NCBI GenBank assembly: GCA_019119415.1
Contig: DWXB01000011.1
Location: 54,282-118,281 of the forward strand
Length of the DNA stretch: 64,000 bases
Direction of reading: 5' to 3'
Source of the DNA: Candidatus Ligilactobacillus avistercoris
GTDB lineage: Bacteria; Bacillota; Bacilli; Lactobacillales; Lactobacillaceae
Part shown: positions 1 to 8,666 of the stretch, piece after piece
Numbering within the stretch: position 1 is the first letter of the stretch
Layout: each line of letters begins with the position of its first letter
Translations under genes and position numbers: made by a program
The notes under the pieces: model-generated
Seen by the model: only the letters and a program-made list of their open reading frames with translations
Told to the model about the DNA's origin: nothing
Databases searched by the model: none

Positions 1-698
1 TTGTAATCTGCCATCACGTACTTATGGTATTCAGCCATGGTGGTAAACATGTATGGCAACGTCCAGAAAAAACCAATGCCGTAGGTGATAATGCTTAGAA
101 CAAACCATCCGAAGAATGACAACATTAACCCCAATAATTCCCATTTATGGCCGTCCATTACTTTGCGGCTTAGGGTGATTGCTTCCCGAGCCGTCATGGG
201 TGTTCCGTTATCGATGGCATCCTGGATGATGTAGAGGGACTGGGAGTAGGCCAACGCCTTAATCCAGCCGGGAATAAAGAAAAGCAAGAACCAGAGAATA
301 TTAAAGACTGTGGATAAAAGCCACGTCTTAAAGAAGCGCCAACCCCGGTGGTGGATAAACTGGCTAAAGGTTGCCGCAAAAACGTTGTCTGTTTTTTTAC
401 CGTTAACAAGGTCGTAGGTGGCCGCTTGCATGCCCGTTTGAAGGAATAGTTGGACGCAGGTGATAATAAATAAAAGAATGGCTGCAATGATCATGAAGAT
501 ACCAAGAAAGACATATAGGCCACCATTATCAGGATTAAAAATAAATATGGCAGGGAACGATGTAATTAATAATAATACATAGCCAGCAGCTACCATGATG
601 TTACTTGCGATTCCAAAAATAAGGACGGTGAGGGCGCCCCAGCCCCAGTTTCCCCGTAACTTCTCCTTGGCCGCAGTTTTTAATTCTTTCCATAACAT
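1..698 (-). CDS. DUF975 family integral membrane protein, 3' end beyond the window
   Basis: The reading frame stays open from an ATG at 698 down to base 1 (232 complete codons), so its C-terminus lies outside. The start is preceded by a GGAGTG ribosome binding site. The N-terminus (LWKELKTAAKEKLRGNWGWG) and the end seen here (AEYHKYVMADY) closely match the neighbouring gene at 779-1429, so the two are tandem paralogues. Several hydrophobic segments are visible, interrupted by conserved stretches such as VNGKKTDNVF, PGWIKALAYSQ and SRKVMDGHKWEL. These are typical of DUF975 proteins, multi-pass membrane proteins of Firmicutes without a settled function. A terminator separates it from the upstream paralogue, suggesting independent transcription. 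Family assignment is confident; function unknown. Confidence 0.8.
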   Translation of the reverse strand, partial: MLWKELKTAAKEKLRGNWGWGALTVLIFGIASNIMVAAGYVLLLITSFPAIFIFNPDNGGLYVFLGIFMIIAAILLFIITCVQLFLQTGMQAATYDLVNGKKTDNVFAATFSQFIHHRGWRFFKTWLLSTVFNILWFLLFFIPGWIKALAYSQSLYIIQDAIDNGTPMTAREAITLSRKVMDGHKWELLGLMLSFFGWFVLSIITYGIGFFWTLPYMFTTMAEYHKYVMADY

Positions 699-725
699 AA
701 AATTCACTCCCCATATGTACTAAAC

Positions 726-759
726 AAAACCTGTTCCAGGAAGCTCCAGAACAGGTTTT
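726..759 (-). terminator. Terminator after the upstream DUF975 gene
   Basis: Inverted repeat AAAACCTGTTC / GAACAGGTTTT with a 12-base loop. Read on the minus strand it is followed by a T-rich stretch, so it should end transcription of the gene at 779-1429. Confidence 0.75.
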
Positions 760-778
760 ATTATAGTATATTAAATCA

Positions 779-1429
779 CTAGGCGTTAAAACTGGCCGTT
801 TGCTGACCATCAGTTGATGTCTGCCCCTGCCGCTTTGCGTATTCGTCCATCACGTACTTGTGGTATTCGGCAAACGTGGTTTGCATGTAAGGTATCAGCC
901 ATAGTAACCCAATCCCACAGGTAAATATTGATAAGATTCCCCAACCAAGGAACGAGAGACAGAGAACGAAAAGCTCCCACTTGTGACCGTCCATTACCTT
1001 CCGGCTAAGTGTGATAGCTTCGGTGGCTGTCATTGTTTTCCCTGCATCGGCAGCATCCTGGGCAATGTAAATAACTTGGGAGTATGAGAACATCTTGATC
1101 CATCCAGGAATAACAAACAAAAGACTCCATAAAAATTGGAAAACGTAGCTCAACAGCCAGGTTTCAAAAAGCCGGCCTGCCCGTTGCCCGTTAAACTGAC
1201 TAAATACAGCCATGAAGACGTTGTCAGTTTTTTTATCATTTACTAAATCGTACATCGCTGACAATAACCCGACGGTTAAGAAGGACGAAATAAGGCAAGC
1301 AACTATCTTAAATGGAAAAATTCCGACAAAGAAGGCAACTACGCTAAGAATCAATACGACTAACGCGCCCCAACCCCAGTTTCCGCGCAACTTTTCCTTG
1401 GCAGCGGCCTTTAAATCAGCACGTGTCAT
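779..1429 (-). CDS. DUF975 family integral membrane protein
   Basis: A 216-residue multi-pass membrane protein. The ATG at 1429 is preceded by AAAGGAG about ten bases upstream; an in-frame TTG one codon earlier is less likely. The N-terminus is basic and cytoplasmic-looking (TRADLKAAAKEKLRGNWG), followed by hydrophobic segments near residues 20-55, 95-120 and 155-185. The loop motifs VNDKKTDNVF, PGWIKMFSYSQ and SRKVMDGHKWEL are shared with the paralogue at 1-698 and characterise the DUF975 family. No catalytic motif is seen. Its predicted promoter holds a run of nine C (on this strand) between the -35 and -10 boxes, which could make expression variable. It is transcribed away from glyQS. Confidence 0.85.
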   Translation of the reverse strand: MTRADLKAAAKEKLRGNWGWGALVVLILSVVAFFVGIFPFKIVACLISSFLTVGLLSAMYDLVNDKKTDNVFMAVFSQFNGQRAGRLFETWLLSYVFQFLWSLLFVIPGWIKMFSYSQVIYIAQDAADAGKTMTATEAITLSRKVMDGHKWELFVLCLSFLGWGILSIFTCGIGLLWLIPYMQTTFAEYHKYVMDEYAKRQGQTSTDGQQTASFNA

Positions 1430-1468
1430 CAATCAACAACTCCTTTTATGTAATTTAAACGTTAATAA

Positions 1469-1497
1469 TCCTATCAAATAAAGTGGGGGGGGGTCAA
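1469..1497 (-). promoter_or_regulatory. Predicted DUF975 promoter with a G9/C9 tract in its spacer
   Basis: On the minus strand TTGACC (1497-1492) is a good -35 box. Most of a nine-base C run (plus-strand G at 1485-1493) follows directly, and TGATAG (1474-1469) sits 17 bases after the -35; TAGGAT sits 20 bases after it. The start codon is 40 bases further down. Length changes in the C run would alter the spacer. The boxes are read by eye and the -10 choice is uncertain. Confidence 0.45.
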
Positions 1498-1516
1498 GGG
1501 TCGTACCTGATAAACG

Positions 1517-1545
1517 TTGACATTGCACCGTTTTTTTACTATTCT
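1517..1545 (+). promoter_or_regulatory. glyQS promoter
   Basis: Consensus -35 TTGACA (1517-1522) and -10 TATTCT (1540-1545) are separated by 17 bases and lie just before the T-box leader, so transcription should begin near 1552. Confidence 0.75.
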
Positions 1546-1551
1546 AGGCGG

Positions 1552-1772
1552 TGGAAAAGTTTAGTGACGACGGATGAGGATGAACGGTGTCAGCCGTACA
1601 GCGAGCCCCGGAAGTGTGAGGGGGCCGGTGAGCCGTTCGGGGCGCTTCCCGAACTAAATTAATTAAGTGCTAACGAAGATAGTTCGCTAGAAATAGGGTG
1701 GAACCGCGGTGAAAATCGTCCCTATGTGCCTGGCAAGGGCTCATGGATGATTGGGCCGCGGGTTAATTTTTA
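1552..1772 (+). promoter_or_regulatory. T-box leader (glycine) controlling glyQS
   Basis: The leader carries the conserved T-box AGGGTGGAACCGCG at about 1695-1708, with CGTCCCT at 1717-1723 to close the antiterminator helix. The competing helix probably pairs AACCGCGG (about 1702-1709) with CCGCGGGTT (about 1757-1765), followed by a T-rich stretch just before the ribosome binding site. Uncharged tRNA-Gly binding should favour the antiterminator and glyQS expression. The specifier codon was not assigned with confidence; glycine is inferred from the downstream genes. Confidence 0.85.
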
Positions 1773-1786
1773 TAAGGAGGATACAA

Positions 1787-2707
1787 ATGACAGCGAAGTT
1801 ATCCGTGCAGGATATCATCCTGACACTTCAGCAGTTTTGGGCGGAACAGGGATGCATGCTCATGCAGTCCTACGATACGGAAAAGGGGGCCGGAACGATG
1901 AGTCCGTACACGTTTTTACGGGCGATTGGGCCGGAACCATGGAACGTTGCCTACGTGGAACCGTCCCGGCGGCCAGCTGATGGGCGGTATGGTGAAAACC
2001 CTAACCGGTTATACCAGCACCACCAGTTCCAGGTGTTAATGAAGCCATCACCGCAAAACATCCAGGAGTTATACCTGCAGAGTTTACAGCGGCTGGGAAT
2101 TGTGGCAACCGAACACGATATCCGGTTTGTCGAGGATAACTGGGAGAACCCGTCAATGGGCTGTGCCGGGGTCGGCTGGGAAGTCTGGCTGGACGGAATG
2201 GAAGTCACCCAGTTTACCTACTTCCAGCAAGTCGGTGGCCTTGAAGTGAACCCCGTGGCCGTTGAGGTGACGTACGGGTTGGAACGGCTGTCGTCATACA
2301 TTCAGGACGTCAACTCCGTCTTTGACCTTGAATGGGCGGACGGTGTTTTGTACGGCGACATCTTTAAGGAACCAGAATTTGAACACTCAACGTATTCGTT
2401 TGATGAAAGCGATCAGGAAATGTTGCTGCAGCAGTTTGACACCTTTGAGAAGGAAGCAAAGCGGCTCTTAGAGTTAAACCTGGTTCACCCGGCATACGAC
2501 TACATCTTAAAGTGTAGCCACACATTTAACTTACTGGATGCGCGGGGGGCGGTCTCCGTTACCGAACGGGCGGGGTACCTTTCCCGGATCCGGAACATGG
2601 CACGGAAGGTCGCGCGGGTCTTTGTTGCCGAACGAAAGAAGCTCGGGTTCCCGTTGATTAAGGACGATCAGCTCCGGCAGCAGCTCTTAGCAGAGGAGGA
2701 GAAATAA
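1787..2707 (+). CDS. glyQ: Glycyl-tRNA synthetase alpha subunit
   Basis: GlyQ is the 306-residue alpha chain of the bacterial alpha2beta2 glycyl-tRNA synthetase and carries the class II catalytic core that makes glycyl-adenylate. The ATG at 1787 ([17 protein letters not shown]) follows TAAGGAGG by six bases; upstream in-frame starts lie inside the T-box leader and are rejected. Family-typical blocks include [17 protein letters not shown] near the N-terminus, [18 protein letters not shown], and [20 protein letters not shown] followed by YGLERL. The stop overlaps the glyS start (TAATG), indicating translational coupling of the two subunits. Expression is governed by the T-box upstream. Length and sequence are fully normal. 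Confidence 0.97.
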   Translation: MTAKLSVQDIILTLQQFWAEQGCMLMQSYDTEKGAGTMSPYTFLRAIGPEPWNVAYVEPSRRPADGRYGENPNRLYQHHQFQVLMKPSPQNIQELYLQSLQRLGIVATEHDIRFVEDNWENPSMGCAGVGWEVWLDGMEVTQFTYFQQVGGLEVNPVAVEVTYGLERLSSYIQDVNSVFDLEWADGVLYGDIFKEPEFEHSTYSFDESDQEMLLQQFDTFEKEAKRLLELNLVHPAYDYILKCSHTFNLLDARGAVSVTERAGYLSRIRNMARKVARVFVAERKKLGFPLIKDDQLRQQLLAEEEK

Positions 2708-4785
2708 TGGCACATACGTTTTTACTTGAAATTGGGGTCGAAGAAATGCCGGCCCACGTGGTAACGCCCAGCGTTCACCAGTTAGCCGACCGAATGGCAG
2801 CCTTTCTAAAGGAACAACGGCTCGCTTACGACCAGATCGAGCAGTTTTCAACGCCCCGGCGGTTAGCCTTCAAGGTCACTGGATTAGCCGATAAGCAGGA
2901 CGATATTTCAACCGAAGCGAAGGGCCCGGCTAAAAAAATTGCGCAGGATGAAGACGGAAATTGGACCAAGGCGGCCATTGGGTTCTCCCGCGGTCAGGGA
3001 ATGACGCCGGATGACATCTTCTTTAAGGAATTAAAGGGCACTGAGTATGCCTACGTTAAGAAGTTCGTAGCGGGTAAGCCGGCGGCGGAGGTTCTCCAGG
3101 ACATGGCACCGGTTATTACTAAGATGAACTTCCCGACAATGATGCGGTGGGGAACGCAGGACTTTAAGTTTATCCGGCCAATCCGGTGGCTGGTGGCGCT
3201 TCTTAATGACGCGGTTGTTCCGCTGACTATTCGTGATATTTCTGCGGGGAAGGAGTCCCAGGGTCACCGGTTCCTTGGTCATCCGGTAACCATCAAGCAG
3301 GCGGCAGATTATCCGGAAGTACTTAAGGATGAGTGGGTGATTGCGGATGCAGCGGCCCGGAAGCAGATGATTACAACGCAGATTGATCAGCTCGCCCAGC
3401 AGCATGACTGGCAGATCAACGTTGAACCTGGTCTCCTAGAAGAGGTTAATAACCTGGTTGAGTACCCGACCGTTTTTGCGGGGAACTTTGACGAAAAATA
3501 CCTGCAGGTGCCGGATGCCGTATTGATTACCTCAATGCGGGACCACCAGCGGTTCTTCTACGTGACGGATCATGCTGGTAAACTGTTGCCGCACTTTGTT
3601 TCCGTGCGGAACGGGAACGCCGAGTACCTGGACAACGTGGTTGCCGGAAACGAAAAGGTGTTGACGGCCCGGCTGGAAGACGCCAAGTTCTTCTACGAAG
3701 AGGACCAGAAGACCACCATTGCGGACTACGTTGAACAGCTTAAGAAGGTTTCGTTCCACGATAAGATTGGAACCATCTACGAGAAGATGCAGCGGGTCGA
3801 CAACCTTGCCCAGCAAATCGGGCAGCAGGTCAGTTTAACGGCGGATGAGTTAGCCCACCTGCACCGCGCTGCGCAGATTTACAAGTTTGACCTGGTAACC
3901 GGGATGGTCGGTGAGTTTGCTGAGCTTCAGGGAACGATGGGTGAGATTTACGCCCGGCTTCAGGGTGAGGACGAGGCTGTCGCGGTGGCCATGCGTGAAG
4001 AATACATGCCAACCAGTGCGGATGGCGCACTGCCGCAATCCAAGGTTGGGGCGGTCCTGGCCGTTGCTGATAAGCTCGACAGTATTCAGGCCTTCTTTGC
4101 GGCGGGGATGCTTCCGAGCGGTTCGAATGACCCGTATGCTCTCCGGCGCCAGGCCCTGGGAATTATCCGGATTATCAAGGACCAGGGGTGGAACCTTGGT
4201 GCAACTGCCCTGGAAGGGTTTGTTGATCAGGCTGCTCAGCAGTTGCCAGCACTGTATAAGACGATTCCGGCAACGGGAAACCGTCAGCAGATGACTGCCT
4301 TTATGATGGACCGGGTTGCTCAGCTTCTCCACGATACTAAGTACCGCCACGATATTATTGAAACCGTTGTTGCGGGAAAGGACAACGCCTTCCCGGCCAT
4401 CTTTAAGGCCGCCCAGGTTCTCAGTGACCACAGTGCGGATGCTGACTTTAAGGAAACGATTGAGGCCTTAACCCGGGTTGTTCGGTTGAGCAAGAAGGCC
4501 GGAGACTTAGCCGACTTGACGGTTGATCCGGCATTCTTTGAGAATGATTCAGAGCGGCAGTTAAACGATGCGGTGGCGGCAATTAGCGCCGGGTTTGCCA
4601 AGCAGGATGTTGCCGGAAAGTACGCTGCTTTGGCGGGCTTGAAGGACGTTATTAGTACGTATTTTGATGCCACGATGATTATGAGTGATAACGAGCAGGT
4701 GAAGAATAATCACTTGAAGCAGTTGGTGGTAATTGCGCGGTTAACCCGGACACTTGGAGACCTGACCCAGTTAATTGTGAAGTAG
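2707..4785 (+). CDS. glyS: Glycyl-tRNA synthetase beta subunit
   Basis: GlyS is the 692-residue beta chain of the tetrameric glycyl-tRNA synthetase; it provides tRNA binding and subunit assembly. It starts HTFLLEIGVEEMPAHVV, the hallmark N-terminus of the family, followed by TPRRLAFKV and AKGPAKKIAQDEDGNWTKAA. The HD-like region and the C-terminal DALR-type anticodon-binding region (around residues 570-690, ending LTRTLGDLTQLIVK) are recognisable. The ATG shares one base with the glyQ stop, so the two are translationally coupled. A terminator follows at 4809-4838. Length is normal for lactobacilli. Confidence 0.97.
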   Translation: MAHTFLLEIGVEEMPAHVVTPSVHQLADRMAAFLKEQRLAYDQIEQFSTPRRLAFKVTGLADKQDDISTEAKGPAKKIAQDEDGNWTKAAIGFSRGQGMTPDDIFFKELKGTEYAYVKKFVAGKPAAEVLQDMAPVITKMNFPTMMRWGTQDFKFIRPIRWLVALLNDAVVPLTIRDISAGKESQGHRFLGHPVTIKQAADYPEVLKDEWVIADAAARKQMITTQIDQLAQQHDWQINVEPGLLEEVNNLVEYPTVFAGNFDEKYLQVPDAVLITSMRDHQRFFYVTDHAGKLLPHFVSVRNGNAEYLDNVVAGNEKVLTARLEDAKFFYEEDQKTTIADYVEQLKKVSFHDKIGTIYEKMQRVDNLAQQIGQQVSLTADELAHLHRAAQIYKFDLVTGMVGEFAELQGTMGEIYARLQGEDEAVAVAMREEYMPTSADGALPQSKVGAVLAVADKLDSIQAFFAAGMLPSGSNDPYALRRQALGIIRIIKDQGWNLGATALEGFVDQAAQQLPALYKTIPATGNRQQMTAFMMDRVAQLLHDTKYRHDIIETVVAGKDNAFPAIFKAAQVLSDHSADADFKETIEALTRVVRLSKKAGDLADLTVDPAFFENDSERQLNDAVAAISAGFAKQDVAGKYAALAGLKDVISTYFDATMIMSDNEQVKNNHLKQLVVIARLTRTLGDLTQLIVK

Positions 4786-4808
4786 TGGCGGCGTGATTCT
4801 AAACAGCT

Positions 4809-4838
4809 AAGGAGTGGATTTTTAGTCCGCTCCTTTTT
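4809..4838 (+). terminator. Terminator after glyQS
   Basis: Hairpin GGAGTGGA / TCCGCTCC with a short T-rich loop and a following T5 run, at the end of the glyQS operon and just before dnaG. A TATAAT at 4853-4858 immediately downstream may be the -10 box of the dnaG-rpoD promoter. Confidence 0.8.
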
Positions 4839-4897
4839 ATAATAGTAGTTACTATAATTGGGTTTAGTGGCGGTATTAGCCCGGAAAGGAGGAACGC

Positions 4898-6742
4898 GTG
4901 GCACGGATACCAACAGCAGTCATTGACCGGATTCGCGACGAGGTCAACATCGTCGACGTTATTAGCAAGTACGTTCAGCTCCGAAAAGAGGGGCAAAACT
5001 GGTTTGGCCTCTGTCCGTTCCAGACGGAAAACACCCCGTCGTTTTCGGTGCGGGAGGATAAACAGTTTTACTACTGCTTCTCGTGTGGGCGCTCGGGAAA
5101 CGTTTTTCGGTTTGTTCAGGAAATTGAGCACTGTTCGTTTGTCGAAGCGGTCATTAAGGTCGCTGATTTCGCCAACATTCCGCTTGATGAGCAGGTGCGC
5201 AATGCGGCTAGTAGTGGTCAAAGGACGTCCTTGTCAGGGCCCGACCAACGCCTGCGCAAGATGTATGCAGTGGCCGATGACCTCTATCACCACGTGCTGG
5301 TGAATACGGCCTTAGGAGAACCGGCCCTGCAGTACGTGCATGAACGGCACCTTGATGATGAAATTATCGAAGAGTTCCATCTTGGGTTTGCCCCAACAGC
5401 CAAGCAGGACCTGCTCGTGGAGGTTTTACACGAACAGGGGTTTAAGGATGACGAAATGCGCAAGTCCGGCCTCTTTGTGACTGGCCGGGACGGGAAGTTA
5501 CGGGACCGGTTCCTTGGCCGGGTGATGTTCCCTCTGCGCAATGAAAACGGCTACGTAATCGCCTTTTCTGGCCGAATTTTGGAGAAAGCGCCCAACACCC
5601 CGAAGTACCTCAACTCACCGGAAACACCGCTCTTTAATAAGCGCCGGGTGCTCTTTAACCTGGATAAGGCCCGGGAAGCAATCCGGCAGGGCGGTGGAGT
5701 AATCTTGTTTGAAGGGTTTATGGACGTAATTGCCGCTTACCGGGCGGGAGTTAAAAACGGGGTTGCATCGATGGGGACCAGCCTGACAAACGAGCAGGTG
5801 GCCGTCCTTCAGCGCCTTACGACAACGATTAACGTGTGTTATGACGGTGATGAAGCGGGACAACGGGCAATTAACCGTGCACTTGGATTAATGCTGCCGG
5901 TGAAGGGGCTTCAGCTGGGAGTGATTACGTTACCGGCGGGTTTGGACCCGGATGAGTACCTTCAAAAGTACGGGGCGGAAAAGTTCCAGCACACGTTGAC
6001 GACTACCCGTGAAAGTCCGCTGGCGTTCTTCATGCGGTATTACCGGCAAGGACGTAATTTGGCGAACGAAACGGATCAGTTAGCGTACTTGCAGGACGTG
6101 TTGCGGGCAATTGCTCAGGTGGACAACCAGATGGAGGTTGACCTGTACCTGGGGCGGCTGTCCAAGGAATTCCACCTTTCCCAGGAACAGCTCGCCTTGC
6201 AGTTGGCGGGGATTCGCCAGCAGGCGGGCGCTCAGCGGCAAGAAGAACGCCAAGAAGCACCACGGGAGTTTGCACAGCAGTATGCCGCAGCCCCCACACA
6301 ACGGGAAAAGCTTTCGCGGACCGAACGGGCGGAACGGTTGTTACTCCACCGGATGTTTACTGACGATGCGATTCGGGAGCGGATTTTTGCGGATGACACG
6401 TTTACGTTTCCGCACGAGGTCTACGAAGAAATCTACGTTCATTTTCAGGGGTATTTCCAGGACCGTAAGGAGTTTAACGTTGCTGATTTTCTCACGCTGG
6501 TGGCTGATCAGCGGCTTGCCCGGGTAATTAATGCGATCGAAATGGCGCATTACCCGGAGCCAGCACCGGACGGGGAAGTCGATGATTGCCTTGCGGTCAT
6601 TAAACATGACTACCCGATAAAGGAAAAAGTTGATAAAATAAAACAGGAGATTGCTGATGCCAAGCGGGCGAATGACCAGGACAGGATTGTGATGCTTCTT
6701 ACGTCGCTGGTTAAGCTTCGGCAGCAGGAACAAGATGAATAG
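4898..6742 (+). CDS. dnaG: DNA primase
   Basis: DnaG (614 residues) makes the RNA primers for chromosome replication. The GTG start at 4898 follows AAAGGAGG by five bases. The order is an N-terminal zinc-binding domain (about 1-100), the TOPRIM catalytic core (motifs VILFEGFMDVIAAY and CYDGDEAG) and a C-terminal helicase-binding region. The zinc motif normally reads C-x2-H-x17-C-x2-C; here the positions are C39, Q42, C60 and C63, with the codon CAG in place of histidine. The rest of the block (PSFSVREDKQFYYCFSCGRSGN) is conserved and the frame is intact, so a working primase is expected. It is followed 14 bases later by rpoD in the usual macromolecular synthesis operon. Confidence 0.97.
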   Translation: MARIPTAVIDRIRDEVNIVDVISKYVQLRKEGQNWFGLCPFQTENTPSFSVREDKQFYYCFSCGRSGNVFRFVQEIEHCSFVEAVIKVADFANIPLDEQVRNAASSGQRTSLSGPDQRLRKMYAVADDLYHHVLVNTALGEPALQYVHERHLDDEIIEEFHLGFAPTAKQDLLVEVLHEQGFKDDEMRKSGLFVTGRDGKLRDRFLGRVMFPLRNENGYVIAFSGRILEKAPNTPKYLNSPETPLFNKRRVLFNLDKAREAIRQGGGVILFEGFMDVIAAYRAGVKNGVASMGTSLTNEQVAVLQRLTTTINVCYDGDEAGQRAINRALGLMLPVKGLQLGVITLPAGLDPDEYLQKYGAEKFQHTLTTTRESPLAFFMRYYRQGRNLANETDQLAYLQDVLRAIAQVDNQMEVDLYLGRLSKEFHLSQEQLALQLAGIRQQAGAQRQEERQEAPREFAQQYAAAPTQREKLSRTERAERLLLHRMFTDDAIRERIFADDTFTFPHEVYEEIYVHFQGYFQDRKEFNVADFLTLVADQRLARVINAIEMAHYPEPAPDGEVDDCLAVIKHDYPIKEKVDKIKQEIADAKRANDQDRIVMLLTSLVKLRQQEQDE

Positions 6743-6756
6743 GGAGGCTGTAAACT

Positions 6757-7881
6757 GTGGCAAAGGAGAAGAAGGACCAATTTGACAAGGTAGCCTACGA
6801 AAAGGCGATCCGGAAACTTGTCCAGAAGTATAAGAAGAGCAAGCAGATTACTTATAACCAGCTAACCGATGAACTGGCAACGCCGTTTCACCTGAATGCC
6901 ACCCAGATGGATAACCTCATCATTAAGGTGGAGGACGAGGGAATTTCCGTGGTTGATGAAAACGGGAACCCAAGTGAACAAAGCTTAAAGGCCGCAAATA
7001 GTGAAGCCGAGAAGGCCCGGAAGGACAAGAATGTTTCCGCCCCGTCAGGAGTTAAGATTAATGACCCGGTGCGGATGTACTTGAAGGAAATCGGCCGCGT
7101 TGACCTCCTAACAGCGGATGAGGAAAAGGAATTGGCCCTCAAGATTGAAATGGGGGACGAAGAATCCAAGCAACTGTTAGCCGAAGCCAACTTGCGGCTG
7201 GTAGTGTCAATTGCTAAGCGGTACGTTGGCCGGGGCATGTCCTTCCTTGATTTGATCCAGGAAGGGAACATGGGGCTGATGAAGGCCGTTGAAAAGTTTG
7301 ATTACCGGAAGGGATTCAAGTTTTCAACGTACGCCACCTGGTGGATTCGGCAGGCCATCACGCGGGCGATTGCTGACCAGGCCCGGACGATTCGGATTCC
7401 GGTTCACATGGTGGAAACAATCAACAAGTTAATCCGGATTCAGCGGCAGATGCTCCAGGATCTCGGGCGGGAACCAATGCCGGAAGAAATTGGGTTTGAA
7501 ATGGATATGCCGACCGAAAAGGTGCGGGAAATCCTGAAGATTGCCCAGGAGCCGGTGTCACTGGAAACCCCAATTGGGGAAGAGGATGATTCCCATCTTG
7601 GTGATTTCATTGAAGACCAGGACGCAACGAGCCCAGCAGAGCACGCTGCGTATGAGCTTTTAAAGGAACAGTTGGAGAATGTTTTGGACACCCTGACTGA
7701 CCGGGAGGAAAACGTTTTGCGGCTGCGGTTTGGACTGGATGATGGCCGGACCCGGACCCTAGAAGAGGTTGGAAAGGCCTTTGGTGTGACGCGGGAGCGG
7801 ATTCGGCAGATTGAAGCAAAGGCGCTCCGGAAGCTGCGGCACCCATCACGGTCAAAGCAGTTACGGGATTTCTTGGACTAG
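6757..7881 (+). CDS. rpoD: Primary sigma factor RpoD (SigA)
   Basis: The 374-residue housekeeping sigma factor directs RNA polymerase to vegetative promoters. It starts at a GTG preceded by AGGGAGG. An acidic, lysine-rich N-terminal region 1.1 (1-80) is followed by region 1.2 ([17 protein letters not shown]), region 2 with the -10-recognition helix ([20 protein letters not shown]), region 3, and region 4.2 with the -35 helix-turn-helix ([21 protein letters not shown]). It ends in the family-typical KQLRDFLD. It is cotranscribed with dnaG, and a strong hairpin terminator follows. Length matches other lactobacillar SigA proteins. Confidence 0.98.
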   Translation: MAKEKKDQFDKVAYEKAIRKLVQKYKKSKQITYNQLTDELATPFHLNATQMDNLIIKVEDEGISVVDENGNPSEQSLKAANSEAEKARKDKNVSAPSGVKINDPVRMYLKEIGRVDLLTADEEKELALKIEMGDEESKQLLAEANLRLVVSIAKRYVGRGMSFLDLIQEGNMGLMKAVEKFDYRKGFKFSTYATWWIRQAITRAIADQARTIRIPVHMVETINKLIRIQRQMLQDLGREPMPEEIGFEMDMPTEKVREILKIAQEPVSLETPIGEEDDSHLGDFIEDQDATSPAEHAAYELLKEQLENVLDTLTDREENVLRLRFGLDDGRTRTLEEVGKAFGVTRERIRQIEAKALRKLRHPSRSKQLRDFLD

Positions 7882-7908
7882 TTGGAACTAAGAATAAGAT
7901 ATCATGGT

Positions 7909-7940
7909 GAGGCTGAGACGGATGTCCCAGCCTCATTCTT
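7909..7940 (+). terminator. Terminator after rpoD
   Basis: GAGGCTG (7909-7915) pairs with CAGCCTC (7928-7934) and is followed by ATTCTT. The core resembles the common GAGGCTG...CAGCCTC terminators of lactic acid bacteria. It lies 21 bases before the trmK start. Confidence 0.7.
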
Positions 7941-7955
7941 AAGGAGGATGTTAAC

Positions 7956-8666
7956 GTGGATGCACGGCACTTATCAAAGCGCTTAGCAACGGCCGCTGAG
8001 TTTGTTCCCGTAGGAGCGCGGTTAGCCGACATTGGTTCGGATCACGCATACTTACCGGCGTTTTTGGCACTTCGGGGTCGGATCGAGTACGCCGTTGCGG
8101 GGGAAGTCGTTCGCGGACCGTACCAGAACGCCTGCCGGGAGATTACGCGGGAAGGATTACAGGAAATCATTGTTCCCCGGTTGGCGGACGGCTTAGCAGC
8201 AATTAATGCGGATGACCGGATTGATACGGTAACGATTTGTGGAATGGGGGGGCCGTTAATCCGGGATATTCTATCCGCGGGAGCACCCCAACTGCTGCAC
8301 CATCCCCGGTTAATTTTACAGCCCAACGTGGGGGAGGATAATGTTCGGCGGTGGTGCGTTCATCACGGTTATGGGATTGTTGCCGAACGAATTGTTAGGG
8401 AAGACCGCCATACCTATGAGATAATTGTGGCGGATTACGATCAGGGAATCCGGCAGCTTAGTCCGGAGGAAGAACTATTTGGCCCGTTCTTGATGCGGGA
8501 GCACGCCGCAGACTTTGTGGATAAGTGGACTCGCGAGCGCACCAAGCGGGAGCGGATTTTGCACCAGGTGCAGCAAGCGCAAACTCCCGCTGAAGACCGG
8601 ATTTCCCAGCTCCAATCCCAAATTAAAATGATTACGGAGGTTGTGCCAGATGGTAACGGTAAGTGA
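7956..8666 (+). CDS. trmK: tRNA (adenine(22)-N(1))-methyltransferase
   Basis: TrmK (YqfN family, 236 residues) methylates N1 of adenine 22 in tRNA using S-adenosylmethionine. The GTG start follows AAGGAGG. The class I methyltransferase glycine motif appears as VGARLADIGSDHAYLP (about residues 20-35) and the second core motif as TICGMGGPLIRDIL (about 90-103). The C-terminus is a helical, charged tail (KWTRERTKRERILHQVQQAQ). The gene overlaps the Nif3-like gene by 17 bases, the standard trmK-nif3 pairing behind rpoD in Firmicutes. Assignment rests on motifs and context and is firm. Confidence 0.93.
   Translation: MDARHLSKRLATAAEFVPVGARLADIGSDHAYLPAFLALRGRIEYAVAGEVVRGPYQNACREITREGLQEIIVPRLADGLAAINADDRIDTVTICGMGGPLIRDILSAGAPQLLHHPRLILQPNVGEDNVRRWCVHHGYGIVAERIVREDRHTYEIIVADYDQGIRQLSPEEELFGPFLMREHAADFVDKWTRERTKRERILHQVQQAQTPAEDRISQLQSQIKMITEVVPDGNGK

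Noticed and set aside
601..810. 69-residue minus-strand frame over the DUF975 start region
   Set aside because: It runs in another frame across the terminator and the start of the true DUF975 gene (ATG at 698).
3850..4431. 193-residue minus-strand frame inside glyS
   Set aside because: Shadow of the glyS coding strand in GC-rich codons; no ribosome binding site and no recognisable domain.
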